This document shows, piece by piece, positions 1 through 9,787 of a DNA stretch of 64,000 nucleotides. The first letter of the stretch is position 1, and every line of letters starts with the position of its first letter. Under the pieces are notes generated by a model. The model searched no databases, was not told the origin of the DNA, and worked only from the letters and a program-made list of their open reading frames with translations. This stretch comes from RGIG9060 sp036307825 (GTDB lineage: Bacteria; Spirochaetota; Spirochaetia; Treponematales; Treponemataceae). The stretch lies in the NCBI GenBank assembly GCA_036307825.1, contig JAXJWW010000003.1, positions 1 to 64,000 on the forward strand. Direction: 5' to 3'. The position numbers were made by a program, and so were the translations under genes.

Positions 1-1179
1 GAAAAACCGATTGTTCAATCTCCAGAAATGGGAAAAAATCTTGTTTTAACAATTGATACTGATATTCAAGCTTTGGCAGAAAAAACTTTGGGAAATCGAA
101 TTGGTTCTGCCATTGTTTTAAAACCTTCATCTGGCGAAATTTTAGCCATGGTTTCTTATCCATTTTTTGATGCTAACATTTTTAATACCGAAGATAGTTC
201 TGCTTTATATTCAAAATTATTAAATGATCCACAAAAACCTTTGTTGAATAGGGCAGTGAACGCAACTTATCCACCTGCTTCTACTTTTAAAGTAATTATG
301 TCAACCGCTTTGTTAACTGAAGAAACTTATTCCCCATATAAAGCAATTGAATGTGCTGGTAGAATCGAGTATGGTGACAGAACATTTAAGTGTCACATTG
401 GGGTTCCTGGCCACGGATATATGGATTTGAAAAACGGTTTGGGTCAGTCTTGTAACGTTTATTATTGGACAATTGGTCGTGATCATTTAGGTGTTGATAA
501 GATTGCTTCTTATGCTAGAGAATTTGGTTTTGGTCAGTCTTTTGAAATTGACTTGCCTGGTCAGTCTGAAGGATTTGTTCCAACTTCACAATGGAAAGAG
601 CGTCGTTATCATGAAAAATGGCTTGGTGGAGATACAATGAATATGTCTATCGGTCAAGGTTATACTCTTGTTACTCCAATGCAAGTTGCAGATATGATGG
701 CAATGATTGTTAATGGCGGAAAGATTTATCGTCCTCACTTTTTGAAAGAAATTAGAGACCCTGTTACAAATGAAGTTATTCAAGAAATAAAACCTGAAGT
801 AATTTTTTCAAGTGATATTCCTCAGAAAGTTTGGACTGAAATAAGAGAAGATTTGCGATATACTGTTACAAACGGTTCTGCTCAATTCCCTTTGAAAAAT
901 AAAATTGTTCAGATTGCTGGTAAAACAGGTACAGCAGAAGTTGCACAATATAAAAATTCTTGGCACTCTTGGTTTGTTTGTTATGCTCCTTTTGATGCAC
1001 CTCCAGAAGAAACTGTTGTTGTTTGTGTTTTGGTTGAAGCGGCAAATCAGTGGGAATGGTGGGCTCCTTATGCTTCAAATATTATTATGCAAGGTATTTT
1101 TGCAAATCAAACATATGATGAAGCAATTGATTCTTTAGGATTTAGATATTTAGCAAGACCTGTTGGTCGTCAAGAGTAA
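1..1179 (+). CDS. mrdA: Penicillin-binding protein 2, C-terminal part (5' end outside window)
   Basis: This is the transpeptidase domain of the class B penicillin-binding protein that crosslinks peptidoglycan during cell elongation. The frame is open from base 1, so the true start and the N-terminal membrane anchor lie upstream; the ATG at 28 is internal. All three active-site motifs are visible: the STFK box with catalytic Ser at 280-282, the SCN box at 448-456 and the KTGT box at 922-933. rodA follows 21 nt downstream, the usual PBP2-RodA pairing of a peptidoglycan polymerase with its crosslinking partner. The family call is secure; PBP2 rather than FtsI is inferred from the rodA neighbour. 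Confidence 0.95.
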   Translation, partial: EKPIVQSPEMGKNLVLTIDTDIQALAEKTLGNRIGSAIVLKPSSGEILAMVSYPFFDANIFNTEDSSALYSKLLNDPQKPLLNRAVNATYPPASTFKVIMSTALLTEETYSPYKAIECAGRIEYGDRTFKCHIGVPGHGYMDLKNGLGQSCNVYYWTIGRDHLGVDKIASYAREFGFGQSFEIDLPGQSEGFVPTSQWKERRYHEKWLGGDTMNMSIGQGYTLVTPMQVADMMAMIVNGGKIYRPHFLKEIRDPVTNEVIQEIKPEVIFSSDIPQKVWTEIREDLRYTVTNGSAQFPLKNKIVQIAGKTGTAEVAQYKNSWHSWFVCYAPFDAPPEETVVVCVLVEAANQWEWWAPYASNIIMQGIFANQTYDEAIDSLGFRYLARPVGRQE

Positions 1180-1200
1180 ATTTGGGAGATTTGTAAAAGC

Positions 1201-2511
1201 ATGAAAATTAGATTTTTTTCTTTATTTGATTATGCCTTGTTTGTTTGTGTTTTGCTTTTAACTATAATTGGAATTTTCTTTATTTATTCTTCTGGTGTAA
1301 ACTCACAAAAAGTTTTAGTATCAAATGAATATATAAAACAAATTTTCTGGGCTGTATCAGGAATTTTTCTGTTGTTTTTGGTTTCTTTAATTGATTATCG
1401 AAAAATTAAACGTATTATTCCTTGGCTGTATCTTGCTTTAATTTTAGTATTAATTTATACAAGACTCTTTGGTCGCTATGTTAATGGTGCAAAAAGCTGG
1501 ATTGGTATTGGTGGATTTGGTATTCAGCCTTCAGAATTTGGAAAAATTGTTTTTATTTTGTTTTTGGCTTGGTATTTAGATAAGTCTGAAAATGTTGAAC
1601 CTAAAAAGCGATTTTTTATTTCTTTGGTAATAATGCTTGTTCCGATGGGGTTAATTTTACTACAGCCAGACTTAGGTACCTCATCTGTTTATATTCCTGT
1701 TTTCTTAATAATGTGTTTTTTTGCTGGAATTCCTCTAAGATTTTTGACTCTTTTTTTAGCAACAGGAGTTTTGACAGTTGTTATTACTGTTTTACCGATT
1801 TGGGAATCTGAAATTGTACAAAAAGATATTGCTATTGTAAATATTTTAACTGAACCAAATTTACGTTTATTTATAATTGCAGTTTGTAGTGCAATCACTG
1901 TTTTAAGTCTTTTAGGACGACTCTTTTTTAAGAAAGATTATTACTATTGGATTGCTTTTGTTTTTGCCATTGTTACAATGTCTTTGATTTTATCAATTGG
2001 GGCAGGGAAGGTTTTAAAAGATTATCAGATTAAACGATTGATTGTTTTCTTGGATCCACAAACTGATCCATTAGGTTCTGGATGGAATATTATTCAATCT
2101 AAAATTGCTATTGGCTCTGGAAATATTTTTGGGCAAGGATTTTTGCAAGGAACGCAAAGTCATTATCGATTTTTGCCTCAGCAAAGTACCGACTTTATTT
2201 TTAGTATTCTTTCTGAAGAAACTGGATTTGTTGGTGGACTTGTAGTTTTTGCTTTGTACTTAACTATTATTCTTAGAGGGTTTTCTGTAATTAAAAGTAC
2301 AACTGATGTTTTTGGCTGTTATATTGCTAGTGGTGTTTGTGCAATGATTTTTTATCACTTTATTGTAAATATTGGAATGGTTATGGGAATTATGCCAATT
2401 ACAGGTATTCCATTGTTATTTCTTTCCTACGGAGGTTCTTCTTTGTGGGTTGCAATGATGTCTATTGGTTTGTTAGAGTCAGTTCGATTGCGCCGATTAG
2501 ATTTCCATTAG
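1201..2511 (+). CDS. rodA: RodA, SEDS peptidoglycan glycosyltransferase
   Basis: Polytopic inner-membrane SEDS protein (436 aa) that polymerises lipid II for rod-shape growth together with PBP2. Family signatures include QPDLGTS near residue 155 and the C-terminal stretch with FLDPQ, GSGNIFGQG, FLPQQSTDFIF and SEETGF. It is longer than the usual 370-400 aa. The extra length lies between the QPDLGT segment and FLDPQ, where additional hydrophobic segments appear. A GGGAG Shine-Dalgarno-like sequence precedes the ATG. It is almost certainly co-transcribed with the upstream PBP2 gene. Confidence 0.95.
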   Translation: MKIRFFSLFDYALFVCVLLLTIIGIFFIYSSGVNSQKVLVSNEYIKQIFWAVSGIFLLFLVSLIDYRKIKRIIPWLYLALILVLIYTRLFGRYVNGAKSWIGIGGFGIQPSEFGKIVFILFLAWYLDKSENVEPKKRFFISLVIMLVPMGLILLQPDLGTSSVYIPVFLIMCFFAGIPLRFLTLFLATGVLTVVITVLPIWESEIVQKDIAIVNILTEPNLRLFIIAVCSAITVLSLLGRLFFKKDYYYWIAFVFAIVTMSLILSIGAGKVLKDYQIKRLIVFLDPQTDPLGSGWNIIQSKIAIGSGNIFGQGFLQGTQSHYRFLPQQSTDFIFSILSEETGFVGGLVVFALYLTIILRGFSVIKSTTDVFGCYIASGVCAMIFYHFIVNIGMVMGIMPITGIPLLFLSYGGSSLWVAMMSIGLLESVRLRRLDFH

Positions 2512-2562
2512 GAGTGGATAAATTGTAGATAATTTAATGAAAGTTATTAGAAGAAAGTTTAT

Positions 2563-3696
2563 ATGAAAAAAATCAGTTTTGTTTTAGTTTTATTTTTTGT
2601 TGAATGTTTTATGTATTCCATACCTTATACTCACTATACTTCGGATTATTTGCGAATTAGAAAAGACTATAATCTTAATTCACAAATAATTACAGTATTA
2701 GAACCAAATATGGGAGTAGAGTTAGTTGAAAAGGGTAAAAAAGATACTATCGATGGAATTAAATCTAATTGGGTAAAAGTAATTGCAGCAAATGGTTATT
2801 CTGGATGGTGTTTTGCAGGATATTTAAAACCTATTGAAAAAGATGTTTCTGAAGTACTTGCAAAGGAAGTTGAAAAAGTAAAAGCTGGAGCTTATTCAAA
2901 GAATTATTCATCAAGAAATTTAACAAATATTAGTTCAATATCAGAATTTAAAGAAACCGAAGGATATTATATTCAACAGCAGAGTAGAGGATTTCAAGAT
3001 TCTGGTCGCGCTCCTGAAATTTTACAACTTGTTATTGCTAATGAAAAGGTTTTTGTTAAAGAAATTGATATTGTAAAAGGTGAAATTTTAACATTAAAAG
3101 AAAATGAATTTGTTTTTAACGGAAAAACTTTTGCTCATAATGAATCAAATATAAAAATAAATGATAAAAATCAAATTCATATTTTCTATCTTGAAAATGT
3201 TCCTGAAAACAAATGGTTAGGAACTTATGAATATGATAAACCTTATACAAAAGTTCCTAATATCAATTATAATCAGTTGGTAAATCAAACAACCGATGTT
3301 TTAAGAAATTATGCCGGTGTGTATAAATTTGATTCATTTAAAATAATTGATAGTAAAAATTTTCCTCTTACAGGATCATATTTTGAAAATGCTAAAATAA
3401 ATATTGTATATAACGATTCTAAAAAATTTTTGTCAGTTAATTATCGTGATTTATCTAATCTTACAATGTCATATATTAAAGCTAATAATAAATTAGATTT
3501 TATTGAAACTTCATCAACTGAACCTTTTTTCTGGACTTACGGAGAAGGTGTTGGTTTTAGTGAATCAAAGTTCTGGTTTTATAAAGGTGGAATTGCAGTT
3601 TCTTATGAAGAAAAATCTTATGAATTTGATGCTAATCACGATGAAAAAGAAGAAAACTATATAAAATATGTTGTTTTCTTGAAAAAGGTTGAATAA
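2563..3696 (+). CDS. Exported protein with bacterial SH3 domain
   Basis: A 377-aa protein with an N-terminal signal peptide (hydrophobic core at residues 5-18) followed by a bacterial SH3 (SH3b) domain at about residues 24-92; the domain includes LRIRKDYN and ends with the typical SGWCFAGYL. SH3b domains often bind cell-wall peptides, so a periplasmic envelope role is plausible. The remaining 280 residues, rich in beta-strand-like and lysine-rich sequence, match nothing I recognise. It lies 51 nt after rodA on the same strand and is followed by a strong hairpin. The domain call is fairly safe; the function is unknown. Confidence 0.75.
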   Translation: MKKISFVLVLFFVECFMYSIPYTHYTSDYLRIRKDYNLNSQIITVLEPNMGVELVEKGKKDTIDGIKSNWVKVIAANGYSGWCFAGYLKPIEKDVSEVLAKEVEKVKAGAYSKNYSSRNLTNISSISEFKETEGYYIQQQSRGFQDSGRAPEILQLVIANEKVFVKEIDIVKGEILTLKENEFVFNGKTFAHNESNIKINDKNQIHIFYLENVPENKWLGTYEYDKPYTKVPNINYNQLVNQTTDVLRNYAGVYKFDSFKIIDSKNFPLTGSYFENAKINIVYNDSKKFLSVNYRDLSNLTMSYIKANNKLDFIETSSTEPFFWTYGEGVGFSESKFWFYKGGIAVSYEEKSYEFDANHDEKEENYIKYVVFLKKVE

Positions 3697-3864
3697 GGGG
3701 TAGTTGTATATAGATAAAATAAGAAATATGATATTTAGGTAGACAGAATATACATTATCGGCAGTAAAATATATTACTATTTTTTAATTTTACCAATGTA
3801 ATTTTTGCCCTTTTTATACAATTTTGTATTATTTTTTGTAGATTTTTATTAAGAATTTATTAAA

Positions 3865-3910
3865 TAAATCCCTTATATTTTAAAATTAAAATTTCAATAT
3901 AAGGGATTTA
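3865..3910. terminator. Bidirectional hairpin terminator
   Basis: A perfect 15-bp inverted repeat (3865-3879 with 3896-3910) with a 16-nt AT-rich loop sits between two convergent genes, the SH3-domain gene (+) and the small membrane protein gene (-). A T-rich run follows at 3920-3926. The position between convergent stops suggests termination in both directions. The rest of the 3697-3918 gap shows no gene. Confidence 0.6.
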
Positions 3911-3918
3911 TAGATAAG

Positions 3919-4245
3919 TTATTTTTTGATTACTTTTGGAATGTATAGAACTAAAAGTAAAATTACAAAAATAACTGCACCGATTCTGTGTGCGATTGAT
4001 AATGCTGGAATTTGGAATTTCATAATTAATCCACCAGTTACAATTGCTACAAAATATGCAAAACGCATAATAACTTCTAAAGCTGGAATTTTCCAAGATT
4101 TAGTGTTTTTTACTGTTAAAGAAATCATCAAAACCAAACCGATTACTGATACAACAATATGTGGTACGATACCTGTATATCGTAATAAGAAAAGTAAAAT
4201 ACTTACGATAATCATTGAAATTAAAAAAAATAAATTCTTTTTCAT
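3919..4245 (-). CDS. Small four-helix membrane protein, function unknown
   Basis: A 108-aa very hydrophobic protein with about four predicted membrane helices (roughly residues 5-22, 26-45, 57-76 and 82-104). I do not recognise a family. A conserved-looking AHRIGA stretch opens the last helix. The GGAA before the ATG is a modest ribosome binding site. The gene follows the DUF2147 gene on the same strand by 22 nt, so the two may be co-transcribed. An antisense open frame over the same bases is judged to be a shadow. Confidence 0.6.
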   Translation of the reverse strand: MKKNLFFLISMIIVSILLFLLRYTGIVPHIVVSVIGLVLMISLTVKNTKSWKIPALEVIMRFAYFVAIVTGGLIMKFQIPALSIAHRIGAVIFVILLLVLYIPKVIKK

Positions 4246-4267
4246 AAAAATTTCCTTCTAAATTTGC

Positions 4268-4765
4268 TTATTTTATTGATAAAGCTTCTTCTTTAGTTGC
4301 TTTATTCCAGAACTGACTTCTTCCAAATGGACCAACTTCGCCACGCATTTCTAAAGTATCGGTTTTATATTTTTTTCCGTCTGCTTTATGAAATGTGATT
4401 TTGCACTTATATCTGCTACCGTTTTCTGGATCAATGATGTATCCATTTTCCCATTGGCCTGGATTTTTTTGAGTCAAGCCCCAGATCCAAGTTGTACCAA
4501 CAACTTTAACAGTATTTACTTGAATACCATTTTGAAAGTTATCGTAGGATTTATCTTTTCCACCAGCAGTATCTTCGTTTGTTACATCTGCAGCAGAAAG
4601 AATTTTTCCATTTAACAATCCATTTTCTTGCCAAATTTCCCATCCAGCAGTCTGTTCTCCTGATTTTTCATCAACACTAATCCAAAAACCTTCAACAGAA
4701 TCAGTTGCAAAAACAAAACCACTGATAAAAAATAAAACAAAAAAACATAACAAAAATTTCTTCAT
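4268..4765 (-). CDS. DUF2147 family exported protein
   Basis: A 165-aa protein with a clear signal peptide (MKKFLLCFFVLFFISGFVFA) and a single DUF2147 domain: GFWISVDEKSG at the start of the mature protein, a central NGLLNGKI strand, and a C-terminal MRGEVGPFGRSQFW that matches the family's ending. DUF2147 proteins are small periplasmic or outer-membrane-associated beta proteins of unknown role. A GGAAG ribosome binding site lies upstream of the ATG. The next gene on this strand is a small membrane protein 22 nt away. Confidence 0.8.
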   Translation of the reverse strand: MKKFLLCFFVLFFISGFVFATDSVEGFWISVDEKSGEQTAGWEIWQENGLLNGKILSAADVTNEDTAGGKDKSYDNFQNGIQVNTVKVVGTTWIWGLTQKNPGQWENGYIIDPENGSRYKCKITFHKADGKKYKTDTLEMRGEVGPFGRSQFWNKATKEEALSIK

Positions 4766-4917
4766 AAATTAAAATCTTCCTTATGAGTTTTAAAGTATAG
4801 AAATATTATAAGTTATAGTATGAAAAAAAACAACTTATTATTTTAACAGAGTTAGCTTTTCGGTAAAAACTCAAAATTATGTATAGTGATTTGAAAATTG
4901 CCCTTATAAAATTTTTC

Positions 4918-5811
4918 CTACTCCACTATCCTATTGTATGTCCAGTCGGATATGCCAAATATTAAATTATCCTGTGTTAAAACAAAATACTTATTGTCAA
5001 ATTTGTAAACTGAAAATCCTGCTGTAGTATTGTTTCCTAGTTCTAATTGAACTTTTACAACTGGATTTAATTTTGAGATTTCATCAATTAAATTGATTTG
5101 TAAATCATCGCTTCGTAATAAAAGAATTTGATTTAATTTTTTATAAAACGATTCAAGTTTGTTTTTGTTAGATTTTTGTAAAACAAAAATTTTATTTTGG
5201 GCAAAATCTTGTATTATGATTTCTTGAATTTTAGAAGAATCTTTTGAAACACTTTCTGGAATAAAATCTTTTCTTATAAAAAATTCTACAGAAGGATTTA
5301 TGTAATCTGAAAAATAATTTTCAGTTTGATAAATCTGATTATTTTTAAGATTTATTATGTCAATTTTGCTATTTGTAAAATCAGTTTGTCCAAAGGTTAA
5401 TGCACTAACACTTTGTGAGTTTGAGAAAATATCTAAAGATGTATAAAAAAGTATACAGTTGTTTGTTTGTTTTGTGTTTTTATTGTATGTTTTTTTATAC
5501 ATCTTGATAGTTTTTGTGAAGTTTTTTAGCATTTCTTCGATTTTGTTTGTGTCTGCTGGAAATTTATTGCCTTCAGATTCAACTATCCATTGTTCATTTA
5601 TTTTTTTTATAAATAAATTTTCATTAAATTGTATAACTTTTATTTGAGTTAAATATTTGGGATTTAATAAAGCTGATGTTACATATTTATTTGAACTATT
5701 TTTGTATTTTAAATTATTTATCCCAATAAAAAAAATGATAACTAAAATTGCAAGAAACAAAATTAAAACGAGATTTGTTTTTTTATATAAATCTAAATTT
5801 TTTAACTTCAT
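4918..5811 (-). CDS. DUF4340 domain membrane-anchored protein
   Basis: A 297-aa protein with one N-terminal membrane helix (about residues 13-32) and a large soluble part resembling DUF4340, a family regularly encoded after GldG-type genes. Its ATG overlaps the stop of the GldF/GldG-like gene by one base (TAATG), so the two are translationally coupled. It is the last gene of a three-gene ABC operon. The soluble part is probably periplasmic and may act with the GldG-like domain. Function is inferred only from context. Confidence 0.75.
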   Translation of the reverse strand: MKLKNLDLYKKTNLVLILFLAILVIIFFIGINNLKYKNSSNKYVTSALLNPKYLTQIKVIQFNENLFIKKINEQWIVESEGNKFPADTNKIEEMLKNFTKTIKMYKKTYNKNTKQTNNCILFYTSLDIFSNSQSVSALTFGQTDFTNSKIDIINLKNNQIYQTENYFSDYINPSVEFFIRKDFIPESVSKDSSKIQEIIIQDFAQNKIFVLQKSNKNKLESFYKKLNQILLLRSDDLQINLIDEISKLNPVVKVQLELGNNTTAGFSVYKFDNKYFVLTQDNLIFGISDWTYNRIVE

Positions 5812-8012
5812 TATTTTTCCTTAAAAATTTTTCTTATTAAAACAAAAATTGATAAAACAAATATCGGAACAATTATTGTTATTAAAATTGATAACCGTAG
5901 TAAATATTGTAATTGAATTTCATCAAGTATTTTTGTAAAACCAAAATCATCTGCTGATTTATTTTTTAGTTTTGATAAAAATTCTTTTTCGGTTAAATTA
6001 AGAATCAAATCTGAAACATAATTTAAGTTTTCAAAACTGTTTGTATAGCTTATCATTTTAGAAACAAAATATTGACTTCCAATAATAATAAGTTTGTTTT
6101 CTTTACTTTTTGAGTTAAAGTATCCGCTAAAGGTTCCAGAAAATTCAACTGCAAGATTATATTTTTTTTGTGTTTGTAATTCTGGTTGGATGTTTTTTTC
6201 GTTTAATGGACTTGTGTTGATAATATTTCCGTCTAAGTTGTAAATATTTTTTAACCAACTTTCTGCACTACTTTGTTGTAATATTTTTGCTGAAAAATTT
6301 TTATTTGTGTCATAATTTATTGCACTTGGCCAAAAGTAAATTCTAGAATTTGTTTTTATCCAAAATGGATAATCAATAATTTTATAGTTATCAGAATATT
6401 CTGAAGATTGCAATTTGATTTGATAGCAAGATTTATCAAGAACTAATTTGTTATCAATATCTATTCCCCAATAAGAAAGCATATTGATAAAATTATCTTG
6501 TTGTTTTTCTTCATCAATTAACCAATCTGAATTTATGTTAAATGAATTAGGAGAAGTTGTAACTAAAATTTTTCTTCCAGAAAAAAATTGATTTTCAATT
6601 TCGTGGCAATCTTCCATTGTAAGTTCTGAAGAGCCTAACAATAACAAAGGAATTTCAATGTCTGTATTTTTTAATTGTGAAATTTTTATATCGGTAAAAA
6701 CTAAAAATCCAGAATATTTTAACCACTCGATAATATCTAAATATTCATTTTCTAGTGACAAATTGTTTCCTGTTATAACAATTACACTTTGACTTTGATT
6801 TGTTTCTAAGGCTAAAATATTTGAAGTTAATAAATATTCCAACATATTTGTATTGTATACTAAAGGAATCGTTTTGTAGTTATCAGAAGTTTCTAAAATA
6901 ATTGATGAAAAAACTGAAGTTGTTGTTTGATTAAGTGAATTTTCAGTTTCAATTTGTAATGGTGGAATTTCAAAATTTTTTAGTTTATTTTTGATTTCAC
7001 TTTTTTCTGTAACTTTTTCAAAGTACAAATTTATATTGTTAGATAAATCGCTATAGAGTTTTAGAAAATCTTTAATTTCATTTATTTGGGGATTTATATT
7101 TGCTAACTCTGGTGAATATGCGTAAGTAATATTTATGGGTTTAGAAAGTTCTGTTACAATTTGTTCTGTTTCATTTGTTAATGAATATTTTTTATTTTTT
7201 GTTAAATCTATTTTTTTGTAAAATAATGAAGTATCAAAAATTAAAAAAAGCAAAATTAAAATAATTATCTTATTTTGAAAATTAAATTTATATCCTTTTG
7301 TTTTTTTGTAAAAACAACTTGATAGATATAAAAATAAAATTCCAACAAAAAAATAAAATGAAAAATCTTTTGTGTTAAAAATTCCTTTGGATGCAGAATC
7401 ATAGTGCCATGCAAAAGAGATATTTTGTAATAGATTAAATAAAAATCCTTCACTTAAATTTATGTGTTGTGGAATTATGTGAATGCTATTAAAAATAAAT
7501 AAAATCAAAATTGTGATTATCAAACTTGCAATTTTATTTTTGAAAATTATCTGAATAAAAATTGAAAGTGAAATTATTGATGCACCGTAAAATAAAATGC
7601 TCAAATATCCTGTAAGAATTTGTGCAACTTCAATATTTCCAAATTGATTTACAAGAATCGGAGTTGTAATTCCTGCAAAAATTGAAAGTGCAAAAATGAT
7701 AAAACAACTTAGCCACTTTACAAAAATTTTTGTAAAATCATTTACAGCGATTGAATTAAAAATTCCTTCATCTTTAAAAATATTAAAAGATAAACAAGGA
7801 AGCGCAACAATGCTAATGTATGGAAATATTGAAAAATAATATTTTAAATCAACTGTTTGATTTATAAAAAATCCGTTAAAGATAAAAAAGTAAATTCCTG
7901 TAATTATTGTAAGTAAAAAAAATGAAATGTATGTGCTACTTTGTTTTAGTAATATTGATAATTCTCGTTTTAATAAAACTGAAAATCGATTTGCAAAAGA
8001 ACTGTTATACAT
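5811..8012 (-). CDS. GldF-GldG-type fused ABC permease / auxiliary protein
   Basis: A 733-aa membrane protein that joins two normally separate components. Residues 1 to about 245 form an ABC-2 type permease with about six helices. The remainder resembles the GldG family (ABC-type auxiliary protein, Pfam ABC_transp_aux type) and ends in a membrane helix near the C-terminus. I chose the ATG at 8012 over an earlier start at 8039 because GGAG sits about seven bases upstream and the start then overlaps the ATPase stop by 8 nt. In Bacteroidetes GldA, F and G are linked to gliding; in spirochaetes the same set is found without gliding and its substrate is unknown. Confidence 0.8.
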   Translation of the reverse strand: MYNSSFANRFSVLLKRELSILLKQSSTYISFFLLTIITGIYFFIFNGFFINQTVDLKYYFSIFPYISIVALPCLSFNIFKDEGIFNSIAVNDFTKIFVKWLSCFIIFALSIFAGITTPILVNQFGNIEVAQILTGYLSILFYGASIISLSIFIQIIFKNKIASLIITILILFIFNSIHIIPQHINLSEGFLFNLLQNISFAWHYDSASKGIFNTKDFSFYFFVGILFLYLSSCFYKKTKGYKFNFQNKIIILILLFLIFDTSLFYKKIDLTKNKKYSLTNETEQIVTELSKPINITYAYSPELANINPQINEIKDFLKLYSDLSNNINLYFEKVTEKSEIKNKLKNFEIPPLQIETENSLNQTTTSVFSSIILETSDNYKTIPLVYNTNMLEYLLTSNILALETNQSQSVIVITGNNLSLENEYLDIIEWLKYSGFLVFTDIKISQLKNTDIEIPLLLLGSSELTMEDCHEIENQFFSGRKILVTTSPNSFNINSDWLIDEEKQQDNFINMLSYWGIDIDNKLVLDKSCYQIKLQSSEYSDNYKIIDYPFWIKTNSRIYFWPSAINYDTNKNFSAKILQQSSAESWLKNIYNLDGNIINTSPLNEKNIQPELQTQKKYNLAVEFSGTFSGYFNSKSKENKLIIIGSQYFVSKMISYTNSFENLNYVSDLILNLTEKEFLSKLKNKSADDFGFTKILDEIQLQYLLRLSILITIIVPIFVLSIFVLIRKIFKEK

Positions 8013-8790
8013 TTTCAACTCCATTTTGATTAGAAACAAGTTTTAAAAATGCTTGTTCGATATTTTTGCAAGAATGTAATTTGCAAATTTCTTCTTCTGT
8101 TCCTTGTGCAAGGATTTTCCCTTTATTCAAAATAATTATTTTATCGCAAAGAGCATCGATTTCTTGCATTAAATGTGTTGATAAAATTATTGTTTTATTT
8201 TTTTTCAAACTTAAAATTAAATTTCTAATTTCATTTATTTGAATTGGGTCAAGTCCAGAAACTGGTTCGTCTAAAAGTAAAATTTCTGGATTGTTTGATA
8301 ATGCAACTGCAAAAGATAATCGTTGTTTGTATCCTTTTGAAAGTGTTTTAATTTTTTTATTCAAAACTTCTGTTAAGTTGCATTGAGTTAGGATTTTTTC
8401 AAAATTATTTTTTGCTTCAATTTTGTTTTGATTACAAATATTTGTTGCAAAAGTTAAAACTTCTTTTACAGTTTCTTCTTCGTAAAAAAACGGTTGTTCA
8501 TGTACAAACCCAATTTTTTCTTTTAGTAAAGTTAAATTATTTGAATTAGTATCATATAAGTCTTTGTTGTTGATAAAAATTTTGCCTTCTGAGTTTTCAA
8601 TAAAAGACGGAACTAAATTTCCAGAAAGCATTTTTAGTAAAGTTGATTTTCCAGCTCCGTTTACTCCAAGTAAGCCAGTAATTTCACCTGAACAAAACTT
8701 ACAAGAAATATTATCGATAGCAATTGTTTCTTTTTCGCTTTTCGAATTTTTTACTTTGTATATCTTAGAAACATTATCAACTTGTATCAT
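8005..8790 (-). CDS. ABC transporter ATP-binding protein, GldA-like
   Basis: A 261-aa ABC ATPase that powers the permease encoded downstream. Walker A is GVNGAGKST (residues 42-50), the signature is LSKGYKQR, Walker B is ILLLDEPVSGLD, and the switch histidine lies in LSTH. The overall type is that of CcmA/NatA/GldA exporters. The stop overlaps the start of the GldF/GldG-like gene, and DUF4340 follows, so all three form one operon. The substrate is not visible from sequence. Confidence 0.92.
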   Translation of the reverse strand: MIQVDNVSKIYKVKNSKSEKETIAIDNISCKFCSGEITGLLGVNGAGKSTLLKMLSGNLVPSFIENSEGKIFINNKDLYDTNSNNLTLLKEKIGFVHEQPFFYEEETVKEVLTFATNICNQNKIEAKNNFEKILTQCNLTEVLNKKIKTLSKGYKQRLSFAVALSNNPEILLLDEPVSGLDPIQINEIRNLILSLKKNKTIILSTHLMQEIDALCDKIIILNKGKILAQGTEEEICKLHSCKNIEQAFLKLVSNQNGVENV

Positions 8791-8802
8791 TTTTTGTAAA
8801 TA

Positions 8803-9729
8803 CTAATCCTCATTAGGAATTTCAAAAGTCATTCTATCTTTTGATAAAACTGTTTCTGGAAAAACGCTTTGTGCTTCTGTAAGTAAGTCTTTTAGTTCGT
8901 AGTCATTGTATCTAGGACTATAATGAATTAAAGCCATTTTTTTTACATTTGCATCTTTTGCAATTTGCGCTGCCTGAGTTGAAGTCATGTGTTTTTTTTC
9001 TTTTGCTTGATCTTCAAAATCTTTTGCAAACATTCCTTCGCAGAATAAAAGGTCTGAACCTTGAACTTCTTTTGCGATAGAATCTAAATAAAGCGTATCA
9101 GTAACATAACTGATTTTTCTTCCACTTCTTTGCGCCCCAAGAACTTGTTCTGGTTTTACGATTGTTCCGTCTTCTGCTTCTACTTCGAATCCTGCTTGAA
9201 GTTTTGCCCAAAGTGGTCCACAAGGAACTTTGAGTTCCCTAGCCTTTTCTGGATGAAATTCCCCAGGTCGAGGTAATTCTTCTAAAGTATATCCTACGCA
9301 AGTTTTTGTGTGTTCAAGAGGAAACGCTCTGATGTAAAATCCGTCTCCTTCGTGACAAACGCAAGGAGCGGTAATTTCTTTTACAATGATAGGATAATTG
9401 ATGTACATATCCAAAACTTTGCGACTTGATTCAATATATTCAGCAATTTTTGGAGGACCATAGATGTATAGAGGTTCGTCCCTATCAACTTGGGAAGATA
9501 ACATTAAAATTCCCGGAAGTCCTGTTACATGGTCGGCGTGAGTGTGTGAAACAAAAATAGCATTTATCTTTTTCCATTTAAGATTTAAGCGTCTTAAAGA
9601 AACTTGTGTGCCTTCTCCCCCATCAAATAAAAATAAATCCCCTTCTCGTCTAACTAAAACTGATGTTAAATGACGATAAGGTAAGGGCATCATTCCGCCA
9701 CAACCTAAAACAAATGCTTCTAAATTCAT
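8803..9729 (-). CDS. rnz: Ribonuclease Z
   Basis: A zinc-dependent endonuclease of the metallo-beta-lactamase fold that cleaves the 3' trailer of tRNA precursors. Metal-binding motifs include HTHADH at residues 62-67, the Asp in SYVTDT, and the His of ALIHYSPRY. The length of 308 aa is normal for the short bacterial form. I chose the ATG at 9729, which begins MNLEAFVLGCGG as in the family; an open extension of 25 residues upstream looks non-coding and would occupy the divergent promoter region. It ends 12 nt before the ABC ATPase start. Confidence 0.93.
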   Translation of the reverse strand: MNLEAFVLGCGGMMPLPYRHLTSVLVRREGDLFLFDGGEGTQVSLRRLNLKWKKINAIFVSHTHADHVTGLPGILMLSSQVDRDEPLYIYGPPKIAEYIESSRKVLDMYINYPIIVKEITAPCVCHEGDGFYIRAFPLEHTKTCVGYTLEELPRPGEFHPEKARELKVPCGPLWAKLQAGFEVEAEDGTIVKPEQVLGAQRSGRKISYVTDTLYLDSIAKEVQGSDLLFCEGMFAKDFEDQAKEKKHMTSTQAAQIAKDANVKKMALIHYSPRYNDYELKDLLTEAQSVFPETVLSKDRMTFEIPNED

Positions 9730-9787
9730 AATGAAAATATAGCATAAATATTGATAATGGTAAAGATAAGTATTAGAATATTTGTAT

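Noticed and set aside
3926..4261. Open frame on the plus strand opposite the small membrane protein
   Set aside because: Exact antisense of the membrane-protein gene, with no ribosome binding site and an unconvincing composition.
8012..8039. Earlier start for the GldF/GldG-like gene
   Set aside because: The ATG at 8012 has GGAG at good spacing; the longer start overlaps the ATPase gene more and lacks such a site.
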